DNA of 44,365 bases from a virus. The notes below the pieces were generated by a model that was not told where the DNA came from, searched no databases, and saw nothing but the letters and a program-made list of their open reading frames with translations. Position numbers and translations under genes: made by a program. The stretch spans positions 1-44,365 of the IMG/VR virus record IMGVR_UViG_3300042389_000637; one strand, given 5' to 3'. Below, piece by piece: positions 32,210 through 39,312 of this stretch; within the stretch, counting starts at the first letter, position 1, and each line of letters starts with the position of its first letter.

Positions 32210-32539
32210 GTGGAGTTTATCAATAAAGATAAAGATCACTTTAAGTATGGTGTTAATGAATGGACAGGTGAACCAAATAAGCCTGTATTTTATACCGCAG
32301 AAATGGCAAAAAGAATCAGGGAAATTAAAAAGCCTGATATGGGTTTGCAGATGGACATAGTGAAGTATCCACAGTTTTTAGCAATAAGACTATATGAAGA
32401 CAATTTTTTAAAATACGAAGGTGTTAAAAAAGAAATGGTAATTGATTATGTTGGAAAGGTTAAAAAGGTAATCGAGTCTTACGGAGTAAGATGCGAACTA
32501 GAGGGGGTACCAAGTGCGAGAATACTACGAAGTAATTAA
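32210..32539 (+). CDS. Hypothetical protein downstream of WhiB
   Basis: A 109-residue protein from GTG 32210, three bases after the WhiB stop region. Predicted helix then strand-helix (FLAIRLYEDNFLKYEG ... YVGKVKKVIESYGVRCELEG). No family recognised. It overlaps the next gene by 26 bases. Confidence 0.55.
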   Translation: MEFINKDKDHFKYGVNEWTGEPNKPVFYTAEMAKRIREIKKPDMGLQMDIVKYPQFLAIRLYEDNFLKYEGVKKEMVIDYVGKVKKVIESYGVRCELEGVPSARILRSN

Positions 32540-32711
32540 GATCGTATTCATTCATTCTGAAAGAGTATACGGCTCAGTAGAAAGCTTGGGCCTATATGCA
32601 TCAAAAGTTAGATACCAAAAAGATGGTATTGAAATAGAAGAGGTGTTGGAAAATGATGAGTTTACTGTAATGGATGAAATTATTTTTGAGCACGAAGAGG
32701 AATCTAATTAA
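32514..32711 (+). CDS. Small acidic hypothetical protein
   Basis: A 65-residue protein from GTG 32514, preceded by GAGGGGG. Beta-rich first half (YYEVIKIVFIHSERVYGSV) with an acidic end (IIFEHEEESN). Its stop shares a base with the next ATG. No function recognised. Confidence 0.5.
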   Translation: MREYYEVIKIVFIHSERVYGSVESLGLYASKVRYQKDGIEIEEVLENDEFTVMDEIIFEHEEESN

Positions 32712-32947
32712 TGGAAAAAATATTGTGTTACTGCTGTAACAAGACAAAAAATAAGCTAAATGTAAGAAAATCAATCTTGATGCCAATTAACCTATTAATG
32801 TGCGAAACATGCATAGCGTCTAAATTTGAGCCAAGATGGGTAATAATTCTTGCGGGCAGGCAACTGGGATCTGAAGCTGTTAAAGAATTCATTATTAAAA
32901 AAAGATACGCAGGCAATGACATTATTGCCTCTGAACTTTTGGTTTAA
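32711..32947 (+). CDS. Small zinc-ribbon protein
   Basis: A 78-residue protein with C-Y-C-C-N-K and a later C-E-T-C, a plausible four-Cys zinc site. The C-terminal half (PRWVIILAGRQLGSEAVKEF) is helical. TAATG coupling to the preceding gene. Function unknown. Confidence 0.6.
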   Translation: MEKILCYCCNKTKNKLNVRKSILMPINLLMCETCIASKFEPRWVIILAGRQLGSEAVKEFIIKKRYAGNDIIASELLV

Positions 32948-32983
32948 GTCAACTAAAAATAATTTAATAAATTTAGATTAGTT

Positions 32984-33019
32984 TTGAATTATAACTATTA
33001 GTCAAGTATAATTTACACA
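32984..33019 (+). promoter_or_regulatory. Leaderless promoter for the gene at 33019
   Basis: TTGAAT (32984-32989), 17 bases, TATAAT (33007-33012); predicted +1 is the A of ATG 33019. No SD. Confidence 0.7.
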
Positions 33020-33300
33020 TGAGCTTATTAGAATGGATTGTGCTGTCGGCTGCTGCAAGCGCTGGACTAGGATACTTTGTAGGCAAATTCATTAAACTAT
33101 TTAAGACTTGGTTTGATTTTATTGATGAGTGGTATGGAACGGAAGATACTCCAGGAATAACCGCTAGGCTAAATGACGGACAAGAGCATTTTAATAAAAT
33201 AGACACTGAGCTGGCAACAATTAAAGCTGAGTTATTTAATAATGGCGGGTCTTCCTTGCGTGATGCAATTGACCGTATTGAAAAAAATACCTCAAAATAG
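33019..33300 (+). CDS. Membrane-anchored helical protein (DUF2746-like)
   Basis: A 93-residue protein. One N-terminal membrane helix (IVLSAAASAGLGYFVGKFI) is followed by a soluble part ending in KAELFNNGGSSLRDAIDRIE. 'N-G-G-S-S-L-R-D-A-I-x-R-I' is typical of small actinophage membrane proteins (DUF2746-type). Role unknown. Leaderless promoter. Confidence 0.6.
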   Translation: MSLLEWIVLSAAASAGLGYFVGKFIKLFKTWFDFIDEWYGTEDTPGITARLNDGQEHFNKIDTELATIKAELFNNGGSSLRDAIDRIEKNTSK

Positions 33301-33325
33301 ACTATACCTTCGAATTTATATTTAG

Positions 33326-33338
33326 TATACTAGATGTA
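33326..33338 (+). promoter_or_regulatory. Leaderless promoter for the Ntn-hydrolase gene
   Basis: TATACT (33326-33331) places +1 exactly at ATG 33338. The -35 region is weak. Confidence 0.55.
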
Positions 33339-33895
33339 TGACCTGTATAGTAGCTATTGCCCAAAATGGTGTTGTTTATATGGCATCCGACCATGCCGCA
33401 TCGGATGACAAAACTGGCTGGATCCTTGCAAGAAAAGAACCTAAAGTATTTAAAGTAGGTCAGTATGGGATTGCATTTACAGATTCATTTCGCATGGGAC
33501 AAATTTTGCAGTATTCGTGGGCTCCACCAAAGTATACACCAACAAAAACTAATTCAGGTTTAGATAAGTTTATGAGAACTAAATTTATTGATTCAGTAAA
33601 ACAAGCATTTAAAGACAATGGTTATGGAAGCATTGGATCTTCTTCAGAAGAAGATACGGGTGGAATTTTTATAGTCGGTGTGTGTGGTCGCATATTTACA
33701 ATAGATGAAGATTTTCATGTTGGAGAAAATGTTGTTAACTATATGGCGGAGGGAAGCGGAGGAATGATAGCACTAGGGGCTCTGTATGCTACAAAGAATC
33801 AGAAGAATCCACGCTTGCGCTTAAAGGCTGCATTAGAAGCTGCTTCAGAGTTCAATATGAGCGTATCTGCTCCCTATACATACATTCAGGTTTAA
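33338..33895 (+). CDS. Proteasome-like Ntn hydrolase
   Basis: A 185-residue protein beginning MTCIVAIAQNGVVYMASDHAAS: Thr2 would become the N-terminal nucleophile once Met is removed, as in HslV and proteasome beta subunits, and ASD follows as in that family. KVFKVGQYGIAFTDSFRMG is the usual second sheet. The Lys of the family active site may be in ARKEPKVF. Size matches HslV-type subunits. No partner ATPase is seen. Leaderless promoter. Confidence 0.8.
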   Translation: MTCIVAIAQNGVVYMASDHAASDDKTGWILARKEPKVFKVGQYGIAFTDSFRMGQILQYSWAPPKYTPTKTNSGLDKFMRTKFIDSVKQAFKDNGYGSIGSSSEEDTGGIFIVGVCGRIFTIDEDFHVGENVVNYMAEGSGGMIALGALYATKNQKNPRLRLKAALEAASEFNMSVSAPYTYIQV

Positions 33896-33897
33896 GG

Positions 33898-33910
33898 TAT
33901 AATAGAACTA
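33898..33910 (+). promoter_or_regulatory. Leaderless promoter for the gene at 33910
   Basis: TATAAT (33898-33903) begins within three bases of the previous stop and places +1 at ATG 33910. Confidence 0.55.
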
Positions 33911-34263
33911 TGAAATGGCTCATAGTAATTGCAGTTACTCTTGCAGTATACATCTGGGCATCAAAAGTTAAAGCCAGGATTAAGCTATTCTTTGATAACT
34001 ATGAGGTTTTGCTGGTAGACAAAGAAGATGTAGAACGAGAAGGATCACACACTGACGATATTTTAAATCTTCGTCCAGAAACTTACGAAAACTCTATTGA
34101 TTTAAGAGGCACTCCAACTCACATTTGTCCCTGTGGATCACAAATATGGAGCCTTAAGGTTATATTTGAAGATTTTGAAATTGCTACATATTTCTTAGAC
34201 ATGGAATGTGTTAGTTGTGGTAGTGTTGCTACAGCACCTACTCCCGTAGACAGAAAGGAATAA
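33910..34263 (+). CDS. Membrane-anchored zinc-ribbon protein
   Basis: A 117-residue protein. N-terminal membrane helix (WLIVIAVTLAVYIWA), a charged linker, then C-P-C-G and C-V-S-C-G forming a zinc ribbon on the cytoplasmic side. TAATG coupling to the next gene. No function recognised; recurrent small zinc ribbons are a theme of this genome. Confidence 0.65.
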   Translation: MKWLIVIAVTLAVYIWASKVKARIKLFFDNYEVLLVDKEDVEREGSHTDDILNLRPETYENSIDLRGTPTHICPCGSQIWSLKVIFEDFEIATYFLDMECVSCGSVATAPTPVDRKE

Positions 34264-34445
34264 TGATGAGAAAGTCAGAAAGACTAAGACTGCTCGAAAT
34301 GCAGGTAGTTAGACTTGAAATGATGGTGGAGCTATACACACAAAGCTTAACTAATCTATTACAATCTCAGGGCCTACAGTCACCAACCAACCTAGACGCT
34401 GGTAAATGGTATAAGGCTAAATTAGATACACTAGACAAAGAATAG
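34263..34445 (+). CDS. Small coiled-coil protein
   Basis: A 60-residue protein with a clear heptad pattern (LRLLEMQVVRLEMMVELYTQ). Start shares a base with the previous stop. The end (KWYKAKLDTLDKE) is charged. Probably an oligomerising partner of the preceding membrane protein. Function unknown. Confidence 0.55.
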   Translation: MMRKSERLRLLEMQVVRLEMMVELYTQSLTNLLQSQGLQSPTNLDAGKWYKAKLDTLDKE

Positions 34446-34449
34446 GCTA

Positions 34450-34485
34450 TTGACAATCTGTCATTATTTAGTAGAATAGATAGTA
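34450..34485 (+). promoter_or_regulatory. Consensus promoter, leaderless start of the subtilase
   Basis: TTGACA (34450-34455), 16 bases, TAGAAT (34472-34477). Predicted +1 at 34484, one base before ATG 34485. Confidence 0.7.
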
Positions 34486-35426
34486 TGAATAAAAAAATAA
34501 TCACGGCTCTAGTAGCCCTAGCACTGGTTTTACCTACAACTGCAACTGCTGCTGTTAAAAACAACATCAGCAATAAGTCAGCACAAGTTCCAACAATAGC
34601 AATCCTTGATACAGCGATTGACACATCTCTACCAATGTTTAAAGACAAAATTATTTATGAGGCATGCGTTGTTCAATGGAGCTCATGTCCTAATGGACTA
34701 TCTGTTATGGAAGGCCCAGGATCTGCTACATTAAAGACAGAATGGCTTTCAAAGAACGGATTTGACCACGGAACACAAATGTCATCTCTTGCGGTTAGGA
34801 CAAACCCAAACATCAATATTGTTTTTGTTAAAATTATCGGTACAAATATTAATGGACTAAGACAGGCTGCTGGAGAAGCAACTGTATTCAATGCATTAGA
34901 TTGGGTAATTCAAAACAAAAATAGGTTTAACATTCAAGCAGTTTCTATGTCCCAGGGGCACCACAACCTTGCGACTGGTTTAGATTATTGCCCTAAGACG
35001 CCAATAACTGAATCAAAAATTGAAACATTAAAGTCAATGGATGTTGGAGTATTTTTCCCAACAGGGAACGCTAGAGACTATTCAAGAATTGATTGGCCTG
35101 CATGTATTCCTTCTGCGATAGCAATTGGTGCTACAATGCCAACAAAAACAGTTGCGGTCTATAGCAACTATGACCCTAAGCTTACAGATTTTTTTGCACA
35201 GGGAACAACTCAAGCAATAACTGTAGGCGGAAAAACTATCAACGTTGCGGGAACTTCTAATGCAACTGTAATTGCAGCAACCTCTTGGGCAACAATCAAA
35301 GCCTCAAAGCCAAACCTTACATATGCACAGATATATGACTTAATTGCTAGAACATCAATCAATACATCTAGTTCTAAAGTACTTTCGGGTAAGTTAATTG
35401 ATCTAACTGGCGCTCTTAATGGCTGA
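34485..35426 (+). CDS. Secreted subtilisin-like serine protease (S8)
   Basis: A 313-residue protein. Signal peptide KKIITALVALALVLPTTATA. Catalytic Asp in TIAILDTAID (about residue 43), His in GFDHGTQMSSLA (about 90), oxyanion Asn in FFPTGNARD, and Ser in VAGTSNATVIAA (about 262). All triad residues are present, so activity is likely. It lacks a long propeptide. Exported from the infected cell or acting at the envelope; target unknown. Confidence 0.87.
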   Translation: MNKKIITALVALALVLPTTATAAVKNNISNKSAQVPTIAILDTAIDTSLPMFKDKIIYEACVVQWSSCPNGLSVMEGPGSATLKTEWLSKNGFDHGTQMSSLAVRTNPNINIVFVKIIGTNINGLRQAAGEATVFNALDWVIQNKNRFNIQAVSMSQGHHNLATGLDYCPKTPITESKIETLKSMDVGVFFPTGNARDYSRIDWPACIPSAIAIGATMPTKTVAVYSNYDPKLTDFFAQGTTQAITVGGKTINVAGTSNATVIAATSWATIKASKPNLTYAQIYDLIARTSINTSSSKVLSGKLIDLTGALNG

Positions 35427-35628
35427 TCAGTTAACCGTACTTGAAGAAATTATTAAAGAAATCGGTGAGGAGTTGTACCAGAAATGGTACAACGCCCTTG
35501 CGATGGAAGATAGAAACGAAGAAGCTTCAAAAGCAATGTCTGTAAATGCAGGCGAAACTGCGTTTTGGGTTGTTCAAACATTTATGAATAAATTTAATAA
35601 TGCAGCAGAGGAACTAAAAGGAGAGTAA
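35419..35628 (+). CDS. Small helical protein upstream of thioredoxin
   Basis: A 69-residue, all-helical acidic protein (LEEIIKEIGEELYQKWYNAL). Overlaps the protease stop by 8 bases; the thioredoxin gene follows two bases after its stop. No family recognised. Confidence 0.6.
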   Translation: MADQLTVLEEIIKEIGEELYQKWYNALAMEDRNEEASKAMSVNAGETAFWVVQTFMNKFNNAAEELKGE

Positions 35629-35629
35629 G

Positions 35630-35932
35630 TTGATAGTTACAGATGAAAGCTTTGATGGAGTGCTTAAGTCTCACGATTTAGTTCTCATTGATTTCTGGGC
35701 TCCATGGTGTGGTCCTTGCAAAAAGATCTCTCCAATCCTAGATGAAATATCAAATGAGCGTGGATTGTGGGTCGGAAAGTTAAATGTTGATGAGAATCCT
35801 ATCAAAACAGCAGAATACTCTGTAACTTCTATCCCTTATATGGTATTATTTAAATCGGGAAAGCCAGTAAAAACAATTGCTGGCGCTAAGCCTAAGCATC
35901 TAATGCTGGAAGAGATTTCAGAATGGATTTAG
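35630..35932 (+). CDS. Thioredoxin
   Basis: A 100-residue thioredoxin with the redox motif WAPWCGPCKK (about residue 26) and cis-Pro in VTSIPYMVLF. Start is TTG 35630 preceded by AAAGGAGAG. It could reduce disulfides, support ribonucleotide reduction, or act as a DNA polymerase processivity factor as in T7, though the polymerase here is C-family. Slightly shorter than host thioredoxins. Confidence 0.92.
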   Translation: MIVTDESFDGVLKSHDLVLIDFWAPWCGPCKKISPILDEISNERGLWVGKLNVDENPIKTAEYSVTSIPYMVLFKSGKPVKTIAGAKPKHLMLEEISEWI

Positions 35933-36123
35933 AATTTGATTCCGAAGACTCTAATCACTTAGAGTTTGAAATCTGGCTTAAGAATGGCTATGACCGTGGA
36001 TGGGTATCGGATGTATTTTGCGATACTCATGATGGTCCACCAATGTCAGATGAAGAAATGCAAGAATGGGATGAAGGTGGAGATCCCTGCTCGTTTCATG
36101 TAAAGATACATGAATTACACTAA
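35923..36123 (+). CDS. Small acidic protein with two Cys
   Basis: A 66-residue, very acidic protein (WVSDVFCDTHDGPPMSDEEM ... DPCSFHVKI). Overlaps thioredoxin by 10 bases. 'C-D-T-H-D-G-P-P' and 'D-P-C' could form a metal site. It resembles a short protein recurrent in actinobacterial phages as far as I recall; function unknown. Confidence 0.6.
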   Translation: MDLEFDSEDSNHLEFEIWLKNGYDRGWVSDVFCDTHDGPPMSDEEMQEWDEGGDPCSFHVKIHELH

Positions 36124-36161
36124 CTTTCTGTGCTCACATAAGACACAGAAGAAATAAGGAG
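36097..36161 (+). promoter_or_regulatory. Inverted repeats and SD upstream of the surface-protein gene
   Basis: CATGTA-AAGA-TACATG (36097-36112) lies at the end of the preceding gene. TTCTGTG (36126-36132) pairs with CACAGAA (36144-36150). AAGGAG (near 36157) is the SD. No clear promoter, although TACACT (36116-36121) could be a -10. Confidence 0.4.
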
Positions 36162-36171
36162 AATAAATTAA

Positions 36172-37203
36172 ATGAACTCATTTAAGAAAGTATCGCTAAT
36201 CATCGCTGCAGCCCTGACTAGCACAATGCTAGTATCGCCAGCAGCTAACGCTAACGCTGGAACTGTCACCCTAACGGTGGCGGGTTCTGCAGCAACAGGT
36301 GGAACAGTAGTAACAACTCCTGTAGCACTGCCAGTACCAGCAGATAACAGTATCGATGCAGCAGATGCATTGAAGATTGCCGTAACATCAGTAGACACAG
36401 GCACAGTAGTAACAGCAGTTGCAGTTAATGCAACAATTGTTCCTGCCCTAACTGGAACTACAGTAGTCACAGCATCATCTGGAACATCAACACTTTCAGT
36501 TTCAACAGGAACTGGAAACTCAGCAGACTTTTATGTATATACTAAAAGTACAGCAGTAGGATCAGTATCGATTACTCGTGCTGGAACTACAACAGTTTAC
36601 TATGTACAAGGTACCGCAGGTGCTTTGAACTCAATTACACTAACCGCTCCTGCATCAGCAGCAGCAGGTACATCACAGGTGCTTAAGGTATCTGGATTTG
36701 ACGTGTTCGGTAATCCAAAGGGTGGGGCCACTATCAATACATTGGTTTCAAGCTCAGGTGCAGCATTGTCAACAGCGCTAACAACTGACACAGCAACAGC
36801 AACTATTGGAACAAAAGAGCAGACAATTACAATTCCTGCAACTGGTTCAGTAACAGTAGTTGCATACGCAACAGTTGCTACAGCAGTAACAGGACTTGCA
36901 ACTCCAATTGGATCAGCAAGTGCTACTATTGCAGTGCGTGATGTAGTAGGAGAGCTTGCAGCAGCAAACTCAACAATTGCAACACTTCGTGCAGAACTAG
37001 CAGCAGCTAATTCAGCACTAACAGCAGAAAAGGCTGGACGTGCAGCAGACAAGGCTGCATCAGATTCAGCAACAGTTACCGCCAAGGCAGCATCTGATCT
37101 AGCGGCAGCAACAGCAGCAGCAAAGTACAAGGCGGAATACAATGCACTTGCTACAAAGTGGAACAAGAAGTTCCCTAAGCTAAAGGTAGCACTAAAGAAG
37201 TAA
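36172..37203 (+). CDS. Secreted host-like surface protein
   Basis: A 343-residue protein. Signal peptide SLIIAAALTSTMLVSPAANA. The mature part is Thr/Val/Ala-rich beta sequence with an Ig-like unit (SQVLKVSGFDVFGNPKGGAT), then a coiled coil (GELAAANSTIATLRAELAAA) and the terminal motif YNALATKWNKKFPKLKVALK. That tail resembles abundant envelope proteins of freshwater Actinobacteria as I recall them. No sorting signal. It has its own terminator. Likely captured from the host; could mask receptors or alter the cell surface. Confidence 0.65.
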   Translation: MNSFKKVSLIIAAALTSTMLVSPAANANAGTVTLTVAGSAATGGTVVTTPVALPVPADNSIDAADALKIAVTSVDTGTVVTAVAVNATIVPALTGTTVVTASSGTSTLSVSTGTGNSADFYVYTKSTAVGSVSITRAGTTTVYYVQGTAGALNSITLTAPASAAAGTSQVLKVSGFDVFGNPKGGATINTLVSSSGAALSTALTTDTATATIGTKEQTITIPATGSVTVVAYATVATAVTGLATPIGSASATIAVRDVVGELAAANSTIATLRAELAAANSALTAEKAGRAADKAASDSATVTAKAASDLAAATAAAKYKAEYNALATKWNKKFPKLKVALKK

Positions 37204-37214
37204 TTCTTTAAATT

Positions 37215-37244
37215 AAAGGGGCAGGACTTAGGTCTTGCCCCTTT
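37215..37244 (+). terminator. Intrinsic terminator after the surface-protein gene
   Basis: A 13-bp stem AAAGGGGCAGGAC / GTCTTGCCCCTTT (one G-T pair) with a 4-base loop; 3' arm ends in TTT. The strongest hairpin in the window. Confidence 0.88.
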
Positions 37245-37270
37245 ATACTATAAATGATAGAATAGGGCTA
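37235..37270 (+). promoter_or_regulatory. Leaderless promoter starting inside the terminator
   Basis: TTGCCC (37235-37240, inside the terminator arm), 17 bases, TAGAAT (37258-37263); +1 is the A of ATG 37270. Confidence 0.6.
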
Positions 37271-37425
37271 TGGATAAACTCATAGAGTACCTAGATGAAA
37301 ATCATAGAAAAAAAATTGCGGACGAGATAAGATATTTAGAATTGCCTCCAGAGTGGAGACCACATGAAGTTATACGATATATAGTAAGGATTATAGAAAA
37401 GCAAAATGGGCAAACACCACGATAA
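37270..37425 (+). CDS. Small helical protein (51 aa), leaderless
   Basis: Found by reading the gap after the terminator. Helical and charged (DKLIEYLDENHRKKIADEI, then WRPHEVIRYIVRIIEKQ). Overlaps the next small gene by 20 bases. The 'LPPEWRP.EVI.YI...' segment suggests a compact helical domain. Function unknown. Confidence 0.55.
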   Translation: MDKLIEYLDENHRKKIADEIRYLELPPEWRPHEVIRYIVRIIEKQNGQTPR

Positions 37426-37549
37426 GATTAAAAAAGCACTAGAGCAAAGAATTGCTGCAACACCAAACGGTGCAGGATTTAAAAAGCCTGGTTCTATGAA
37501 TAAAAAGAAGACAGGTTACCGTGGTCAAACGGCCAAAGGATCTAAATAG
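37406..37549 (+). CDS. Very basic small protein (47 aa)
   Basis: ATG 37406 within the preceding gene. Rich in Lys, Gly and Thr (KKPGSMNKKKTGYRGQTAKG). Likely disordered and nucleic-acid binding. TAGTG coupling to the next gene. Function unknown. Confidence 0.5.
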   Translation: MGKHHDKIKKALEQRIAATPNGAGFKKPGSMNKKKTGYRGQTAKGSK

Positions 37550-37671
37550 TGTTTGGTGAAATATGTGAGTGGCCTGGATGTAGCAACAAATCCACTAGGA
37601 TAGCTGCTAAACCAGAAGGCGGAATTATAGATATCTGTGACAAATGCTGGCACAATAGCTACAAAAGTTAA
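37549..37671 (+). CDS. Tiny zinc-finger-like protein (40 aa)
   Basis: GTG start shares a base with the previous stop. C-E-W-P-G-C and C-D-K-C-W-H form a C-x4-C ... C-x2-C site. The pattern 'iCewpGCs.k.t.....ggiidICdkCw' is compact and complete. Function unknown. Confidence 0.55.
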   Translation: MFGEICEWPGCSNKSTRIAAKPEGGIIDICDKCWHNSYKS

Positions 37672-37681
37672 GAGGAATAAA

Positions 37682-37900
37682 ATGGAATCAAATAAAAGAA
37701 GTCTGTACAAGTCATTGTCTTGGCCTGCAGTTCATATCCTTTTTGTAGGAACATTAGTTTATTGTTTTGAACTGCTTATTACTGGAGAAGCACACTGGGA
37801 ATATGCTGGTACATTTGCAATAATTTATACTATGTGTGAAGCCCTAGGCTTTTTCCTACACGAAAGAGCATGGAACAAGTATGGGAATAAAATTAAGTAA
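37682..37900 (+). CDS. DUF2061-like membrane protein
   Basis: A 72-residue protein from ATG 37682 with SD AGAGGAA; earlier in-frame ATG rejected because it lies in the preceding gene. RSLYKSLSWPAVHILFVG, a second membrane helix, and ALGFFLHERAWNKYG match DUF2061. Two membrane spans. Role unknown. TAATG coupling to the oxygenase. Confidence 0.75.
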   Translation: MESNKRSLYKSLSWPAVHILFVGTLVYCFELLITGEAHWEYAGTFAIIYTMCEALGFFLHERAWNKYGNKIK

Positions 37901-38517
37901 TGAAAGTATTATCAGACAGAATTTTCATAATTGAAGATTTTTTATCTGAAGATACTTGTAATTTTTTAATAAAAAGCTTTTCTAATAATCTAATAAAAGC
38001 ACCAGAGTGGACACTTGGATCAGGAGATTATTCTGGCGGAGCAAGTAAAGGGTTCTGGAAAGAAGGAGTTTTTGCAGGACCATCTTACGGATACAAGCAT
38101 AGGCAAGTAGAGCTTTCTGCTACCAACAAAATAATACCTTATAATGGGGATAACGATTTATCAAAAGATTTATTAACTGGCGTAGGTATTTTACAAGAAA
38201 AAGCAGTTGCAAATATATTTAAAAAAGATATACATTTGGATCATATGCTTTACTGCCATATGATCCCAGGTGCAAAAAATGAATTGCATTGGGACAATTG
38301 GCTAGACATTCAGACAGAAGATCACTCTGGATTATTATATTTAACTGATGATTATGAAGGCGGACTTCTTCAGTTTCCAGATCAGGGTATTTCTTTAAAG
38401 CCTAAAAGAGGAACTTTTATATGCTTTAAGGGAGATGATGATTTGCCGCATGAGGTTACAGAAGTAACCTCTGGGAATCGTATAAATCTAATAACATTCT
38501 ACTCAATTAGATCTTAG
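37900..38517 (+). CDS. 2OG-Fe(II) oxygenase (prolyl-4-hydroxylase-like), copy 2
   Basis: A 205-residue protein related to the minus-strand gene at 30711. H-W-D in LHWDNWLDIQ gives the first two iron ligands; LPHEVTEVTSGNRINLITFY has the distal His and the 2-oxoglutarate Arg. GGLLQFPDQGISLKPKRGTF is the same central strand set. It has a complete active site. Its substrate may differ from copy 1 because the N-terminal halves diverge. Confidence 0.82.
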   Translation: MKVLSDRIFIIEDFLSEDTCNFLIKSFSNNLIKAPEWTLGSGDYSGGASKGFWKEGVFAGPSYGYKHRQVELSATNKIIPYNGDNDLSKDLLTGVGILQEKAVANIFKKDIHLDHMLYCHMIPGAKNELHWDNWLDIQTEDHSGLLYLTDDYEGGLLQFPDQGISLKPKRGTFICFKGDDDLPHEVTEVTSGNRINLITFYSIRS

Positions 38518-38533
38518 TCTATTAAAAAATAAA

Positions 38534-38572
38534 TGCTATAATAGAGGTATAGATGGACCTCTAGACCCATCT
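38534..38572 (+). promoter_or_regulatory. Extended -10 promoter with 5' stem-loop
   Basis: TGC-TATAAT (hexamer 38537-38542), predicted start near 38549. AGATGG (38551-38556) pairs with CCATCT (38567-38572). SD TAGGAG follows. The stem sequence repeats that of the promoter at 7411 (GATGG/CCATC). Confidence 0.6.
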
Positions 38573-38597
38573 AAATACAACCTATAGGAGTAATACA

Positions 38598-38756
38598 ATG
38601 ACAAACGGAAATGATCTAACAGGATTCAATGAAGTAAAAGCACCAACAACGACAGCTTGGAATGGCGAGCAATATGCAGCAGATCCTGCAGCAGCGTTCC
38701 CATCAACAGATAAGTCGTCACAAGATGGTTCAGGCCTAGGCAACGGCGGTAAGTAA
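38598..38756 (+). CDS. Small Gly/Ala-rich protein (52 aa)
   Basis: SD AGGAG and own promoter. Low-complexity sequence (YAADPAAAFPSTDKSSQDGS) ending GNGGK. It resembles short linker or scaffold-like phage proteins but has no recognised family. The dedicated promoter suggests significant expression. Confidence 0.5.
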   Translation: MTNGNDLTGFNEVKAPTTTAWNGEQYAADPAAAFPSTDKSSQDGSGLGNGGK

Positions 38757-38758
38757 TA

Positions 38759-38905
38759 ATGTGTACAGAATGCGGATGCAACATCTTTGGAATGGCTTAT
38801 ATGGAGCCAGTAACCATCGTTGATGCGTCAACAGATGGAGAGTCAGGTCTAACATTAGAAATGACTGCAACACCAGAGCAGACAAGACAATTTATTAATG
38901 AGTAA
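38759..38905 (+). CDS. Small Cys-rich N-terminus protein (48 aa)
   Basis: ATG 38759, two bases after the previous stop. Begins MCTECGCNIFG, with three Cys that could bind metal with the region's other small proteins. The remainder is strand-rich (VTIVDASTDGESGLTLEM). Overlaps the next gene by 8 bases. Confidence 0.5.
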   Translation: MCTECGCNIFGMAYMEPVTIVDASTDGESGLTLEMTATPEQTRQFINE

Positions 38906-39110
38906 TTTTCAAAAAGAAGACGGTACTGGAATGACTCCACCAGTCGGAGCAGGATCTCCCTCTGGAGCGGTAACAAGTCGTGATGCTACAAGAAAATATC
39001 CAAAGCAAGGCATTAAGCCAAGAATGAAGATAGATGTTAATAGTCACGGAATACGCAGAGAGACATCATTAGATCCAAAGCCTAAGAAGACAAGACCAAA
39101 GAAGGTCTAA
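38898..39110 (+). CDS. Basic, disordered small protein (70 aa)
   Basis: Gly/Pro-rich start (GMTPPVGAGSPSGAV) and Lys/Arg-rich end (LDPKPKKTRPKKV). Followed by a terminator. Basic tail suggests DNA or RNA binding. Function unknown. Confidence 0.5.
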   Translation: MSNFQKEDGTGMTPPVGAGSPSGAVTSRDATRKYPKQGIKPRMKIDVNSHGIRRETSLDPKPKKTRPKKV

Positions 39111-39121
39111 CTATATATTAG

Positions 39122-39152
39122 ATATGGCCCCGTAACTGGGGCTATATTTATT
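39122..39152 (+). terminator. Intrinsic terminator
   Basis: ATATGGCCCC (39122-39131) pairs with GGGGCTATAT (39138-39147), 10 bp with one G-T pair, followed by T-rich sequence. Confidence 0.7.
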
Positions 39153-39163
39153 TAAGGATAACA

Positions 39164-39253
39164 ATGTGCAAGAAATGTGGTAACTGTTCAGCAGAGCATA
39201 ATGGAAGAACTATAGATGATGCTATAGATGAGATCCTTGACTCTCCTATTTAA
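39164..39253 (+). CDS. Micro-protein with CxxC-GNC motif (29 aa)
   Basis: SD AAGGA before ATG 39164. Begins MCKKCGNCSAEH and ends with an acidic helix (TIDDAIDEILDS). Three Cys and a His could bind one metal. Short, so support is weaker, but SD, position after a terminator and Cys pattern agree. Confidence 0.4.
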   Translation: MCKKCGNCSAEHNGRTIDDAIDEILDSPI

Positions 39254-39259
39254 ATATTA

Positions 39260-39272
39260 TATAATGTTATAT
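39260..39272 (+). promoter_or_regulatory. -10 box before the small genes at 39313
   Basis: TATAAT (39260-39265) in an AT-rich stretch; predicted start near 39272 gives a leader of about 40 bases with AGAAGG before ATG 39313. Confidence 0.4.
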
Positions 39273-39312
39273 AGTCACAATTAGTGCAAAAAGTGCGGCG
39301 AAAAGAGAAGGC

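Noticed and set aside
36600-37166. A 188-codon minus-strand frame opposite the surface-protein gene
   Set aside because: Same cause: repetitive Ala/Thr codons. The sense gene has signal peptide, SD and terminator.
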